From Terricaulis sp. (GTDB taxonomy: Bacteria > Pseudomonadota > Alphaproteobacteria > Caulobacterales > Aquidulcibacteraceae), in the NCBI GenBank assembly GCA_024707365.1, contig JANPZV010000002.1, positions 144,558-208,557 on the forward strand: 64,000 nucleotides of DNA. The letters run 5' to 3'. Positions 15,319 through 25,141 of the stretch are shown here, piece by piece. The position numbers were made by a program, and so were the translations under genes. Position 1 is the first letter of the stretch. Each line of letters begins with the position of its first letter. Below the pieces are notes generated by a model. The model had not been told where the DNA came from. It worked only from the letters and a program-made list of their open reading frames with translations, and did not search any database.

Positions 15319-16587
15319 TTAGCCGGCTGATTCTTGCCCGTTGCGGCGCTCGGAATGGATTTGCAGCGGCTTGGCCCGCCCTTCCACCACGTCCGCCGAC
15401 ACCACGACCTCCTCAACCGAGGTCATCGTCGGCAGATCGAACATGGTGTCGAGCAGGATGCTTTCGAGAATGGAACGCAAGCCGCGCGCGCCGGTCTTTC
15501 TGGCGATCGCCTTGCGGGCGATGGCGCTCAGCGCTTCTTGCGGGAAGGTGAGCTTCACCTTCTCCATCTCGAACATGCGCTGATATTGTTTCACCAGCGC
15601 ATTCTTCGGTTCTGTCAGGATCGTGATCAGCGCCGGCTCATCAAGATCCTCAAGCGTGGCCAGCACCGGCAAGCGGCCGACAAATTCCGGGATCAGGCCG
15701 AATTTCAGCAAATCGTCCGGCTCGATCTCGCGCAGGATTTCGCCTGTGCGGCGATCTTCTTCGTCACGCACCTGGGCGCCAAAGCCCATGGACGAGCCCT
15801 TGCCGCGCTGGCTGATGATCTTATCGAGACCGGCGAACGCGCCGCCGCAGATGAAAAGAATATTGGTCGTATCGACTTGCAGGAATTCCTGCTGCGGATG
15901 CTTGCGCCCGCCTTGCGGCGGCACCGAGGCCACGGTGCCTTCCATGATCTTCAGCAGCGCTTGCTGCACGCCCTCGCCCGAGACATCGCGGGTAATCGAG
16001 GGATTGTCGCTCTTGCGGGAAATCTTATCGACCTCGTCGATATAGACGATGCCGCGCTGGGCGCGCTCGACATTATAATCCGCAGCCTGGAGCAGCTTGA
16101 GAATGATGTTCTCGACGTCCTCGCCCACATAACCGGCTTCGGTCAGCGTGGTGGCGTCAGCCATCGTGAACGGCACGTCGATGATGCGCGCCAACGTCTG
16201 CGCGAGCAGCGTCTTGCCGCAGCCGGTGGGGCCGATCAGCAGGATGTTGGATTTGGCGAGTTCGACGTCCTGGTTCTTCGTTGCGTGATTGAGGCGCTTG
16301 TAATGGTTGTGCACCGCCACCGAGAGCACGCGCTTGGCGTGATCTTGGCCGACGACGTAATCATCGAGCACGCCCTTGATTTCGCGCGGGGATGGCACGC
16401 CTTCCTTGGATTTGACCAGGGAGGTTTTATGCTCCTCACGGATAATATCCATGCAGAGCTCAACACACTCATCGCAGATGAACACAGTCGGGCCCGCAAT
16501 CAGCTTGCGGACCTCGTGCTGGCTCTTGCCGCAGAACGAGCAATAGAGAGTGTTCTTGGACTCTCCGCCGGCGGCGCCTTTGCTCAT
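15319..16587 (-). CDS. clpX: ATP-dependent Clp protease ATP-binding subunit ClpX
   Basis: 422 residues from the start at 16587 ([16 protein letters not shown]), chosen over an upstream in-frame ATG because it has an AGAGGAT ribosome-binding site and matches the family. The N-terminal zinc-binding domain shows CSFC and CDEC. The AAA+ core has Walker [13 protein letters not shown], Walker [11 protein letters not shown], and the pore loop YVGED. ClpX unfolds ssrA-tagged and other substrates and feeds them to ClpP. Here clpP is 2.2 kb upstream, separated by two extra exported-protein genes. Confidence 0.97.
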   Translation of the reverse strand: MSKGAAGGESKNTLYCSFCGKSQHEVRKLIAGPTVFICDECVELCMDIIREEHKTSLVKSKEGVPSPREIKGVLDDYVVGQDHAKRVLSVAVHNHYKRLNHATKNQDVELAKSNILLIGPTGCGKTLLAQTLARIIDVPFTMADATTLTEAGYVGEDVENIILKLLQAADYNVERAQRGIVYIDEVDKISRKSDNPSITRDVSGEGVQQALLKIMEGTVASVPPQGGRKHPQQEFLQVDTTNILFICGGAFAGLDKIISQRGKGSSMGFGAQVRDEEDRRTGEILREIEPDDLLKFGLIPEFVGRLPVLATLEDLDEPALITILTEPKNALVKQYQRMFEMEKVKLTFPQEALSAIARKAIARKTGARGLRSILESILLDTMFDLPTMTSVEEVVVSADVVEGRAKPLQIHSERRNGQESAG

Positions 16588-16975
16588 GCCTAATCCTCTG
16601 CGGGCCGATCCCGCCATGCATAATATAGGAGCGAAAACGGCGAGCCTATGGCCCCCGGCGTCCCCAACATCATGAATGGTTGACCGCCATCCCTTTCAAA
16701 ACCGTTCACCACCCGGCCGCCCCGGCCAGGTTCATACGACCATAGCAAGGATGGGGGCCGCAACCGCCCTGGGGGCGAAACGCAGCCGAATCCGAGCCCG
16801 AAAGGTCGAAGCGCGCCCAGAAATGGGCTGCGCCGGATGCGATTTCAAGCCGCCTCAGCCCGCCGGCGGCGCGCGCTTGGCCGGCGCCGGCCGCTCAGGG
16901 CGGTTTGGGGTGTCCGGTCATGGAACAGATTAAGAATCGATCGCCGCCCGCCCGTAGCGGCGCCGGCGTGAAACT
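16588..16975. other. Non-coding stretch upstream of clpX
   Basis: 388 bp. The open frames are low-complexity and unconvincing. An AT-rich segment CATAATATAGG at 16619-16629 reads CCTATATTATG on the minus strand, a plausible -10 region for clpX. I see no RNA gene or repeat. Confidence 0.4.
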
Positions 16976-17686
16976 CTAGCGGTATGTCCGGCGCAAATAT
17001 TCCTCATCGGACGGGCTCAAGCGTTCCGCCTCAGGCCTGCGGAAAAGCCCGAGAATGGAGGCTTGGCCCGCCTCTGCGTCCTCGATCGGGGTAAGCGCCA
17101 CCAGGGCCAGATAGTCTGACAGCGCCTCGAGCCGCACGCCGTTCACCTGCGCAAGATCGACGATCACGATCACATGGCTAAATCCATCCCGGACAGTCGG
17201 ACGCAAGCGGCCCCGCTCATCGACATTGACGCGGGGCGCTTCGCCGAGGCGGGTGTTCCGGCTCACCACTTCGCCACGATCGCTCAAGGGCTGCACCACG
17301 CGCCACCAGCGCACAGGCGCGGTGGAGGTCACGAATTCGTTGAAGGCCGAAAGGCCGGCGGTTTGTCCGCTGACGCCGGTGACGGAGGCGGGGTCGCTGC
17401 GTTCACGGGCGATGGCGCGGGCCTGCCCGCTTGGATCAGCGCTGAACACGATCAGCAAATTGGCGGTGCAGCCGGGCCTGCCGGCGCGCACGCCGAATTG
17501 GGCGGCGCGCTGCGATATCCGATCAACGACGTATTGCGCGTTCGCCGCCGCCAGCCCGGAGACGCCGACGCATAGCGGCGTTCTCCAACGCGCGCCTTCG
17601 GCGGCGGCCAGCGATTTCTGAGCCGCGCCGCCTGAAGCGCCAAGCGCCGCCGCGAGGGCAGCCACCAAAAGCCAAGACGCCATCAC
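16976..17686 (-). CDS. Exported protein of unknown function, paralogue of the next gene
   Basis: 236 residues. The signal peptide MMASWLLVAALAAALGASGGAAQ is followed by a domain containing LCVGVSGL, YVVDRISQRAAQFGVRAGRPGCTANLLIVF, RWWRVVQPL and HVIVIVDLAQVNGVRLEALSDYLALVALTPIE. The same ordered phrases occur in the protein at 17758-18702 (QICPGV, LLDRIAVRAYEVGLDVGEPGCRANVLILV, RWWHVTRTM, HVIIVLDTNRASGIPFGALADYIAMVTLAQID). The two form a tandem duplication inserted between clpP and clpX. Two conserved cysteines suggest a disulfide in the periplasm. The family is not recognised; no enzyme motif is seen. Confidence 0.85.
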   Translation of the reverse strand: MMASWLLVAALAAALGASGGAAQKSLAAAEGARWRTPLCVGVSGLAAANAQYVVDRISQRAAQFGVRAGRPGCTANLLIVFSADPSGQARAIARERSDPASVTGVSGQTAGLSAFNEFVTSTAPVRWWRVVQPLSDRGEVVSRNTRLGEAPRVNVDERGRLRPTVRDGFSHVIVIVDLAQVNGVRLEALSDYLALVALTPIEDAEAGQASILGLFRRPEAERLSPSDEEYLRRTYR

Positions 17687-17757
17687 GACCTCCCTTTTGG
17701 GGAAGTTTAGCGGAAATATCCCGGGCGTGCGCGGCTGTTACGACCAAGCGCCGATGA

Positions 17758-18702
17758 TCAGCGCCCGCGGCGGAGCTGGCGCTCGATCGCGCGCTGCTGC
17801 TGGCGGGCGTTGCGCGCATCGCGCGGGGCGCCATAGAGGCCAACCAGATAGCTCTTATCCCACTCCGTCAGCGCAACCGGGAACTCGCGGCCCGCGTCAC
17901 GCTCGCTGAACATGTTGAGGATAGAGGGAAATTCGCTGAGATCGGAGGACGGGTCGATCTGCGCGAGCGTCACCATGGCGATGTAATCGGCCAACGCGCC
18001 AAACGGGATGCCGGAGGCGCGGTTTGTGTCGAGCACGATGATGACGTGATTGAAATCCTCGCGCGTGGTGCTGCGGATACGCCCGCCGGTGCGCACTTGC
18101 ACTGTGGTGGGCGCTGCGCCCGCGCTGCGCGCTTCGCTAGTGGCGGCCGCGCCATCGGCCGTCATGGTGCGGGTGACGTGCCACCAGCGCACCGCGCGCG
18201 GGGTGTCGCGGAACTCGCGGAACGCCGCGCGTCCGCGCGTATTGCCCGCTTGGCCGTAATACGAAACCGCGCGCGTGCTTTGAAGGTTTTGCGCCAGCGC
18301 GTCGGAATCGTCCGTCACCAGGATCAGCACGTTGGCGCGGCAGCCAGGCTCGCCGACATCAAGGCCGACCTCGTAGGCGCGCACGGCGATGCGATCGAGC
18401 AGGAATTCAGCCGCATTGGCGCGGGCGCCCATGACGCCTGGGCAAATCTGCCGATCCCAGCGGGCCAGCTGGCCGCTCTCGGATTCAGCGGAGAGCGCAT
18501 CCACGAACGCGCGCACATCTTCGGCGCGCGGCGCGACGACGACGACATCCTCAGATTCCACCGTGCGGCCCACTTGACCGGGCGCGGGCTCAGGTTCGCC
18601 TTGCATCAGCATGAGCGCGGTGAGCGCGAGGGCGGCGTTCATCAAAGCCAAGGCGAGCACTCCATTGCGGCGCGGCCAAGCCCGCCAAACGCCAAATCTC
18701 AC
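17758..18702 (-). CDS. Membrane-anchored paralogue of the preceding exported protein
   Basis: 314 residues. An N-terminal hydrophobic segment (about 15-34, VLALALMNAALALTALMLM) probably anchors it in the inner membrane, unlike the signal peptide of its neighbour. A Pro/Glu-rich linker and acidic segment precede the shared domain (about 80-280), which ends with ASILNMFSERD-type sequence and EWDKSYLVGLYG. A basic tail (RNARQQQRAIERQLRRGR) is specific to this copy. It lies 71 bp upstream of its paralogue on the same strand, so the pair is probably co-transcribed. The function is unknown; the position between clpP and clpX does not by itself prove a link to Clp proteolysis. Confidence 0.85.
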   Translation of the reverse strand: MRFGVWRAWPRRNGVLALALMNAALALTALMLMQGEPEPAPGQVGRTVESEDVVVVAPRAEDVRAFVDALSAESESGQLARWDRQICPGVMGARANAAEFLLDRIAVRAYEVGLDVGEPGCRANVLILVTDDSDALAQNLQSTRAVSYYGQAGNTRGRAAFREFRDTPRAVRWWHVTRTMTADGAAATSEARSAGAAPTTVQVRTGGRIRSTTREDFNHVIIVLDTNRASGIPFGALADYIAMVTLAQIDPSSDLSEFPSILNMFSERDAGREFPVALTEWDKSYLVGLYGAPRDARNARQQQRAIERQLRRGR

Positions 18703-18781
18703 GCGGCGGGCGCGTGGTTGAGCCCTAAATGAGCCCGCTCGCGCCTCAATTGGCTAATCGACGAACAGCCCGTTTGCGCCG

Positions 18782-19411
18782 TTAGGCGGCGGTGTCCGGG
18801 CCCTCACGGCGCTCGTAGACGCGGTCCACGATGCCGAACGCCTGGGCTTCTTCGGCGGTCATAAAATGATCGCGGTCGAGCGTGCGCTCCACCCGCTCAA
18901 GCGGCTGGCCGGTGTGCTTGACGTAGATTTCGTTCAAGCGGCGCTTCGTGAAGAGGATGTCCTCGGCGTGGCGTTCGATATCCGAAGCCGGGCCGCGGAA
19001 GCCGCCCGAGGGCTGGTGCACCATCACGCGCGCGTTCGGCAACGAAATGCGCAGGCCCGCCTCACCCGCCGCCAGCAGCAGCGAGCCCATCGAGGCGGCA
19101 AGGCCGGTGCAGACGGTCGAAACCGGGCTGCGGATGTATTGCATGGTGTCGTAGATGGCGAGGCCCGCCGTCACGTAGCCGCCGGGGCTGTTGATATACA
19201 TGGCGATTTCGCGCTTGGGGTTCTCGGACTCGAGAAACAGAAGCTGCGCGGTGACAACAGCGGCCACCGTATCGTCAATGCCGCCGCTGACGAAAATAAT
19301 GCGTTCTTTCAAGAGCCGCGAGAAGATGTCGTGCTTGTCGTAGCCGCGGCTGGTTTGCTCCACGACCGTCGGGATGATGATGCCCCGCATACGTTCAATC
19401 GGATCTTGCAT
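18782..19411 (-). CDS. clpP: ATP-dependent Clp protease proteolytic subunit ClpP
   Basis: 209 residues, the normal length. The catalytic triad is S107 (GLAASMGS), H132 ([10 protein letters not shown]) and D181 (LDRDHFM). The oligomer assembles as a two-ring barrel that degrades polypeptides delivered by ClpX or ClpA. It is encoded 129 bp after the trigger factor gene, the usual tig-clpP order. The start [19 protein letters not shown] matches the family. Confidence 0.97.
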   Translation of the reverse strand: MQDPIERMRGIIIPTVVEQTSRGYDKHDIFSRLLKERIIFVSGGIDDTVAAVVTAQLLFLESENPKREIAMYINSPGGYVTAGLAIYDTMQYIRSPVSTVCTGLAASMGSLLLAAGEAGLRISLPNARVMVHQPSGGFRGPASDIERHAEDILFTKRRLNEIYVKHTGQPLERVERTLDRDHFMTAEEAQAFGIVDRVYERREGPDTAA

Positions 19412-19539
19412 GTCCTATCCTTCAGCGGGGGCAAAGACGCCGCAAAGGCCCGACTCAGGGGCCCGCCGCGTGCTCCATATTTGGCCGCACGGCCGCTCCC
19501 GCAAGCCCTGGGCCAGCCCCCAGAAGCCGCGGGCGCTGT

Positions 19540-20926
19540 TCAATCCTCGGCTTTGGCCTTCTTGCGGGGCTTTTTTTCCTTTTCCGCAGCGGGCGCCGGG
19601 GCTTCGTCATCGGCGAACAGTGTTTCAACACTGACTTCTTCGTTCGTCACCGAAATGAGTTCGAGCACGTAATCGACCACCTTCTCCTCATAGATCGGGG
19701 CGCGAATGCCCGCGAGCATGTTGGGATTGCGGCGATACATTTCAAAAATCTGCTGCTCTTGGCCAGGGAAGTTGCGCGCCTGCACGCTGATGGCTTGGCC
19801 CACTTCCTGATCGGTGACTTCGATCTTGTGGCGACGGCCGATTTCCGCGAGCAACAGGCCAAGGCGCACGCGCCGCTCGGCGATGGCGCGATATTCGGCC
19901 TTCAGATCATCTTCGCTTTTGCCTTCGTCGCTCGGGTCAAGCCGGCCGGCTTGCTTGTCGGCTTCGATCTGGCGCCAAATCTGATCGAACTCGGCCTCCA
20001 CCATGCGCGGCGGCAGTTCAAAATCGTGCAGCGCGTCGAGTTTATCGAACAGCGCGCGTTTGGCCTTGGCGCGCGATTGCGTGGTGTGGCGGCTTTCGAC
20101 GCGCTGACGCAGCGCATCCTTCACCGCGGCTAGGTTTTCGAGGCCAAGCTCTTGGGCCCAAGCGTCGTCCGGCTCGCCTTGCTTGGGGCCGCGCACCTTT
20201 TTCACCTTGGTTTCAAACGCCGCTTGCTTGCCTGCAAGCTCGGCCGCGCCGTAATCGGCGGGGAACGTGACATCGAGCGTGCGCTCATCGCCGGCCTTGG
20301 CCAAGCAATTGCTCTTCAAAACCAGGAATGAATTGGCCCGAGCCGATCACAAGCTGCGCGTCTTCGGCCGAGCCGCCTTGGAAGGCTTCGCCATCAATGC
20401 GGCCAACGAAATCGATAATCAGCGCGTCGCCATCTTCGGCGGCGCCGTCCTTATCTTCAAAGCCGCGCTGGGCCTTGGCGAGTTCGGCCAATTCTTCATC
20501 AACGAGCTCATCGGTCACCGCCGCTGTGGGGCGCGTGATGGCGATGGACTTGATATCGGCCGGCTCAAAATCGGGCATGATCTCGAGCGAGAGCTCAAAC
20601 GAAAGATCGGCCTCGCCAGCGACGACCTGATTGATGTCGCTTTTCAGATCGAGCGTCGGCTCAGACGCCGGGCGCGCATTGACTTTCTCAAGCCCTTCCT
20701 TGGTCGATTTCTGCACCGTCTCGTTGATGATGTCCTGCATCATCGAAGGACCGTAGACCTTGCGGATATGGCTCACCGGCACTTTGCCGGGGCGGAAGCC
20801 GTTGAGGCGCACGCGCGGCTGCACTTCGGCGATTTTGGCGCTGAGTTGTTGCTCCAATTCCGCCTTCGGGACGGTGACGTCGTAAACGCGCAGGAGACCT
20901 TCGGAGCGGCGCTCGGTGAGCTGCAT
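19540..20926 (-). CDS. tig: Trigger factor, one apparent frameshift
   Basis: The start at 20926 (MQLTERRSEGLLRVYDVTVPKAEL) matches the family better than the ATG 18 bp upstream. The ribosome-binding signature GFRPGKVPVSHIRKVYG is present, followed by the PPIase domain (GDALIIDFVGRIDGEAFQGGSAEDAQLVIGSGQFIPGFEEQL). The frame then breaks at about 20290-20310 and resumes as KAGDERTLDVTFPADYGAAELAGKQAAF, running into the C-terminal helical arms and an acidic/basic tail. Trigger factor is a ribosome-bound chaperone for nascent chains. The break is inside a conserved loop and one base restores it, so it is probably a sequencing error. Confidence 0.93.
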
Positions 20927-21082
20927 GGGATGGGCTTTCGACATAGTTTAAGGGCCGCTGCAAATCCTTTGCCGGCGGCGGTGTTCGGAAAGGCGGGCTT
21001 ATGGCATGGGCCCTGCCCGGTGTCCACGCGCGCCCGCGCCGGATGGACAGCCCCCAGCCCGCCCCCTAAACGGGCGCTTCGT

Positions 21083-21167
21083 GCGGACGTGGCGGAACTG
21101 GCAGACGCACTGGATTTAGGTTCCAGCGCTTCACGGCGTGCGGGTTCGACTCCCGCCGTCCGCACCA
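21083..21167 (+). tRNA. tRNA-Leu(UAG)
   Basis: 85 nt with encoded CCA. The acceptor GCGGACG (21083-21089) pairs with CGTCCGC (21157-21163). The anticodon arm CTGGA-TTTAGGT-TCCAG gives anticodon TAG at 21117-21119. A long class II variable arm and the T arm CGGGTTCGACTCCCG follow. It stands alone between tig and the glycan locus. Confidence 0.96.
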
Positions 21168-21171
21168 TTAA

Positions 21172-22777
21172 CTAACCCAGCCCCGGCAAGCGAAGCGCCG
21201 GGCCCATGCCCTGGCCTTGGGGCGTTTCAATATAGAGCGCCTCATCGGCCTGGCGGATCGGCAGCGGGCCGCCGCCGACCAGTTCCGCCCGCCCCACCGC
21301 CCGGCCCAGCGCCTGCCGGCCCAGCGCTCGGATCGCCAGCGGGGCGCCCGGCGCGGGCCAATCCATGGCGATGGCGTAGAGCGCGCCGCCCTTGGCGGTA
21401 AAGCGGATGTCCTCGGCGGTGAAGGGGCCGACCTGCCCCTCCCCGTGCATGCCCTCGACAATCCGCGCCGGCCCCTCGCCCCAGCGGCGCCAGGGGCGGG
21501 AGCCGTGGATCGCCTCACCGTTGACGCTCATCCAGGCGGCCATGTCGGCCAGGATCGCGCGCTCCTCGCTATCGATCGAGCCGTCGCCGCGCAGCGGGAT
21601 CGAGAGCAGCAGCACGCCATTTTTGGAGACGACATCCACCAGACGCTGCAGCACGGCTTTGGCCGGCATGTAGGAGCGATCACGGAAGCGGGCGCGGTTG
21701 TAGTGCCAATCGCCGATGCAGGTGCAGGTTTGCCAGACCTCGGCGCGGGTATCGGTGAGGAAACCGCGCTCGACCGATTCCACAATGCCGCGCCGCTGCG
21801 ATGCGTCGAGGCGCTTGCCTGTCACCACCGGCGTTTCGCCGCGCCAATTGAGCGCGGCGTTGTAGAAGATGCGCCGTGGCCTCAAGCCCGTAATGCTCAA
21901 GCGGCAGCGCGTAATTGTCGAAATAACAATAGTCGGGCTTATAGCGATCGATCAGATCGCGCTGGCGCAGCGCCCAGGAGCGGGCGAAGGCGTGATTGTT
22001 GGGCGGGATGGTTTCGATCCATTGGCCGCTATTGGCGTCATGAAACGCATTCATGGCCGCGATTGAATCGATTCCATCCGGCGGCGCCATGGTCGCGCCT
22101 GTATAGAGCACCTGCGGATCGAGCCCTTGCCAATATTTGCCTGCGCCGTCTGCGCGCGTGAGCCGCGCCGCGTCGTAACGCACGCCCGCGCGCGGGCCCA
22201 TCGCGTCATAGCCGTATGCTGTTTGCCACCAATGCCAGGCATGGGCGGCATGGTTGGAGACGCCAAAGCGAAGCCCGCGCGCGCGCGCGGCGCGCTCCCA
22301 TATGCCGACAATATCGCGCATCGGGCCAATGCGCGTTGTGTTCCAATCATGATGCGCGCTGGCGAACATATCGACGTTGTCGTGGTGGTTCGCCATCGAG
22401 ACGATGAATTTCGCGCCGGCCGCTTGGTAGAGATCCAACAGCGCTTCGGGCTCAAACGCCTCCGCGCGCCAGCGGCCGATCAGATCGATAAAGCCAACCT
22501 CGCTCGGGTGCCCATAGGTGGCGACGTGATGCTCATAAAACGGCGAGCCCTGAATATACATGAGCCGGCCATACCAATCGCCAAACTCCGGCACGCATTG
22601 CGGCCCCCAATGAGCCCAGATGCCGAGCTTAGCGTCGGCAAACCAATCGGGCGTGCGATAATGCGAGATCAGCAGATCCCAATTGGCTTCAAACGGCCCT
22701 GGCGCTTTTGGCGCGGTGGCGCAGCCGGCCATGGCCGCTGCGCCCGCAAGCACACTGCGTCTGGAAAAATCCATCAT
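21172..22777 (-). CDS. Alpha-L-fucosidase, GH29 family, one apparent frameshift
   Basis: The start at 22777 overlaps the stop of the GH74 gene (ATGA). The N-terminus SRRSVLAGAAAMAGC looks like a Tat-type signal with a lipobox, so the enzyme is probably a periplasmic lipoprotein. The GH29 barrel is visible: FADAKLGIWAHWGPQ, ANHHDNVDMFASAHHDWNT and PDYCYFDNYALP with the candidate nucleophile Asp. The frame breaks at about 21868-21876 and resumes as RIFYNAALNWRGETPVVTGKRLDASQRRGIVESVERG, WQTCTCIGDWHYN and NGVLLLSIPLRGDGSI, all typical GH29 C-terminal motifs. In this locus it would remove terminal fucose from xyloglucan side chains. Joined length is about 535 residues. Confidence 0.9.
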
Positions 22778-25026
22778 GGCCTTGGCTCTCCGTACACCAC
22801 GCCGCGCCCATCGGTGGCGAGATAAACCCGCCCGGCTATACGCGGATCGCCCGCAATGGCGCGATAACGGCGGGCGTATTGGTGTGCGTCGTCGTTGATG
22901 CGCAACCATGTGCGCCCTTCATCGGCGGAGCGATAAATCCCGCGCGCGCCGGCGCGTTCAGCGATGGCGTAGAGCGTCGGATAATCTGCGCCCGGCATCG
23001 GCGCGCCGAAATCCATGCGCTGGATCAGCACGTCGCCAGTTTCAACACGGCGGAAATTTTGCCCGCCATCGCGGGCGCGATAAAGCCCGCGCGTGGAGAC
23101 AAACCATACATCCCCCGCCCGCCCCGGCGTGGCGCGGATCGGGCTTGGGACTTCGCGCCAATAAGGCTGATCGAGCCAAAGCTCGCCCGGCAAGCCGCGC
23201 GAGGGCACGCGCGAAAAACTCAGCGCGCCATCGACGCTGACATACCATTCGCCACTGGAATAATTCAGCGCGTAGAAAATCAGCGGGTCATCGCGATCGG
23301 CGATCGGGCGCAAACCTTCAGGCAGGCCCACCACCGTGCGCCACGTCGCGCCGCGATCGCGCGAGAGGATCGGCGTTGGCGTGGCGACAACGAACGTCTC
23401 GCCATCGGCGGATACGATGATCGGCGCGTCGCGATAAAGATCCATGCGCGGATCGCCCGCTTGCACGCTTGTCTGCGATGGCGCGGGCCGGCCGAGCGGG
23501 CGCCAACTCAGCCCCGCATCATCGGACCAGGCGAGCGTTGAACCATCGGCGCCTTCCGAGCCCACGCCCTGATGCGGCGTGCCGCTACGCACCACGATGT
23601 TGGGCGCATGCCATGCGTACTCGATCGTATTGGTGTTGCCGAACACGGGATTGGTGAATTGCCGCGCGGGCGAAACGCTTAAATCCTCATGCGCAAAGCC
23701 GGAAATATCGCCGAACGCGGTGAGCAAGGGCGGACCTGTGCGCGGGCTTGTCAGCGTGATCACTGCGGTTTGTTCGATGCCTTCCACCCAGGGGCGCCAA
23801 TGGGTTGGCCGCCCCGCATCGGCTTCACCAAGATCGCGCGCGGCGTATAGCGTTGCGCCAGTGCCGTAGACGATGTGGTTTGAATCGAACGGATCAATCG
23901 CCAGCGCCGCGATCCACCAGCCGAAATGCGGCTCATCGCGCCCCCAATAAAGAAACGGCGTGGCGCTGACATCGCGCACCGCCTGTTCGCGCAGGCTGAC
24001 CCAGTTCGCGCCATCGTCGGTGCTGCGCCAGAGCGTATCGCCCGGATGCCAGCGGTTCATGGTGGCGACGACGAGCACGCCGAGCCGCTGCCGATCAAGG
24101 CTGAGCCCCATGAAGCCGCCCTCGCCCTGCTTGGGCGGGGTGATTTCCGCCCAGGCGCCGCTTTGCGTATCGAGCCGCCACACCGCGCCGTCCGTCACGC
24201 CATTGGGGCCGATCCCGCGTGAAAAGGTGATGTAGAGCATGCCGCGCGCGTCGATCTGCGCTTGGACTGGGGCAAGGCCGGCGGCGGGCCCGCCCTCGAG
24301 TCGCCGCCAAGCGCGGCCGCCATCATCGCTGCGATAGAGCCCTTCCAGGCCGGGATCGGCCACGCCGACAAAAATCCGGTGGCTGGCCCGCCCCGGCGCG
24401 CCGCTGGCCGGATCGATGACGACGAAGCTCAAACCGGGGTTTGTTCCTTCATCCGAAACACCGCGCCCGCGATGCGGGAAATTTGCCACCGGTCTCCATG
24501 AGCGGCCGGCGTCTCTGCTCTGTTGCAAGCCGTCGTGGCGTGAGGCAAAGTAAATGATAGCGCTATCATTTGGATCGACGGCGAGGCGCTCGCCAAGCCC
24601 GCGCCCATCCTCATTGCCGCCCATTCGGAAGGAGACCAGATGCCGCTCCCATGTCGCGCCGCGATCGGCCGATCGCAGGATCGCCGCAGGCTCGCGCCTG
24701 CTCATGCCGACGGCGGCGTAAACGACATTGGCGTCACGCGGATCGGGCGCGATGCTTTCCACGCCGTAAAAGCTGGATTCGGGCTCGCTATCCTGCAGCG
24801 GGATCCAGCGGCCTGCGGCTTGGTCAAAGCGGTAAGCGCCGCCCATGTCCGAGCGGGCGTAAGCAAGGCCAGGCTCCACCTGGCTGAACACCACCGCTGG
24901 AATAAAGCCGCCGCCGCCGACTTTGACGCTGCGCCACACATAGGCGGCGTCTTGTGCGGCAGCGCCCACGGGGACGAGGCACGCCCATACGGCCGCGGCC
25001 AGCGCCGCGATCCAGCGCGATGTCAT
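22774..25026 (-). CDS. Xyloglucan-specific endo-glucanase, GH74 family
   Basis: 750 residues from the start at 25026 (MTSRWIAALAAAVWACLVPVGAAAQ signal peptide; GGGAGGCGGGC ribosome-binding site). The mature protein opens with YVWRSVKVGGGGFIPAVVFSQVEPGLAYARSDMGGAYRFD, the hallmark of GH74 with a catalytic Asp. Repeated beta-propeller phrases with SADRGATWE, SRDAGRSWR, SDDGGRAWRR, STDDGANW, SDDAGLSWRP and SADEGRTW follow, consistent with two seven-bladed propellers. GH74 enzymes cleave the beta-1,4-glucan backbone of xyloglucan. It is divergent from the GH3 gene, with a palindromic operator candidate just upstream of its start. The frame is intact. Confidence 0.9.
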   Translation of the reverse strand: MTSRWIAALAAAVWACLVPVGAAAQDAAYVWRSVKVGGGGFIPAVVFSQVEPGLAYARSDMGGAYRFDQAAGRWIPLQDSEPESSFYGVESIAPDPRDANVVYAAVGMSRREPAAILRSADRGATWERHLVSFRMGGNEDGRGLGERLAVDPNDSAIIYFASRHDGLQQSRDAGRSWRPVANFPHRGRGVSDEGTNPGLSFVVIDPASGAPGRASHRIFVGVADPGLEGLYRSDDGGRAWRRLEGGPAAGLAPVQAQIDARGMLYITFSRGIGPNGVTDGAVWRLDTQSGAWAEITPPKQGEGGFMGLSLDRQRLGVLVVATMNRWHPGDTLWRSTDDGANWVSLREQAVRDVSATPFLYWGRDEPHFGWWIAALAIDPFDSNHIVYGTGATLYAARDLGEADAGRPTHWRPWVEGIEQTAVITLTSPRTGPPLLTAFGDISGFAHEDLSVSPARQFTNPVFGNTNTIEYAWHAPNIVVRSGTPHQGVGSEGADGSTLAWSDDAGLSWRPLGRPAPSQTSVQAGDPRMDLYRDAPIIVSADGETFVVATPTPILSRDRGATWRTVVGLPEGLRPIADRDDPLIFYALNYSSGEWYVSVDGALSFSRVPSRGLPGELWLDQPYWREVPSPIRATPGRAGDVWFVSTRGLYRARDGGQNFRRVETGDVLIQRMDFGAPMPGADYPTLYAIAERAGARGIYRSADEGRTWLRINDDAHQYARRYRAIAGDPRIAGRVYLATDGRGVVYGEPRP
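24552..24571. promoter_or_regulatory. Perfect 20-bp palindrome inside the GH74 gene
   Basis: AAATGATAGCGCTATCATTT is fully self-complementary and has a central CG, as in LacI-family operators. It lies within coding sequence (codons for NDSAII), where the AT-rich codons differ from the surrounding GC-rich usage. The decamer GATAGCGCTA recurs upstream of the TonB receptor gene at 37085-37094. An operator role is inference. Confidence 0.4.
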
Positions 25027-25040
25027 GCCCGCCTCCCAAC

Positions 25041-25063
25041 AGGTCAATTCTCTTGATTGACCT
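25041..25063. promoter_or_regulatory. Operator candidate in the GH74/GH3 divergent promoter region
   Basis: AGGTCAAT (25041-25048) and ATTGACCT (25056-25063) form an 8-bp inverted repeat with a 7-bp spacer. A third half site ATTGACC lies at 25084-25090. TTGACC at 25057-25062 could be the -35 element of the GH3 promoter, with GATCAT at 25080-25085 as a 17-bp spaced -10. A protein bound here would cover that promoter and sit next to the GH74 ribosome-binding site. Confidence 0.6.
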
Positions 25064-25141
25064 TTTGCCACCTATGCAAGATCATTGACCAGTAAAAATA
25101 TGCAGCGGATCAAAAATTCGCGCGCCGGGGAGGAACCCATC

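Noticed and set aside
15334..16593. A 419-codon open frame antisense to clpX
   Set aside because: Same reason: the opposite strand carries all ClpX motifs.
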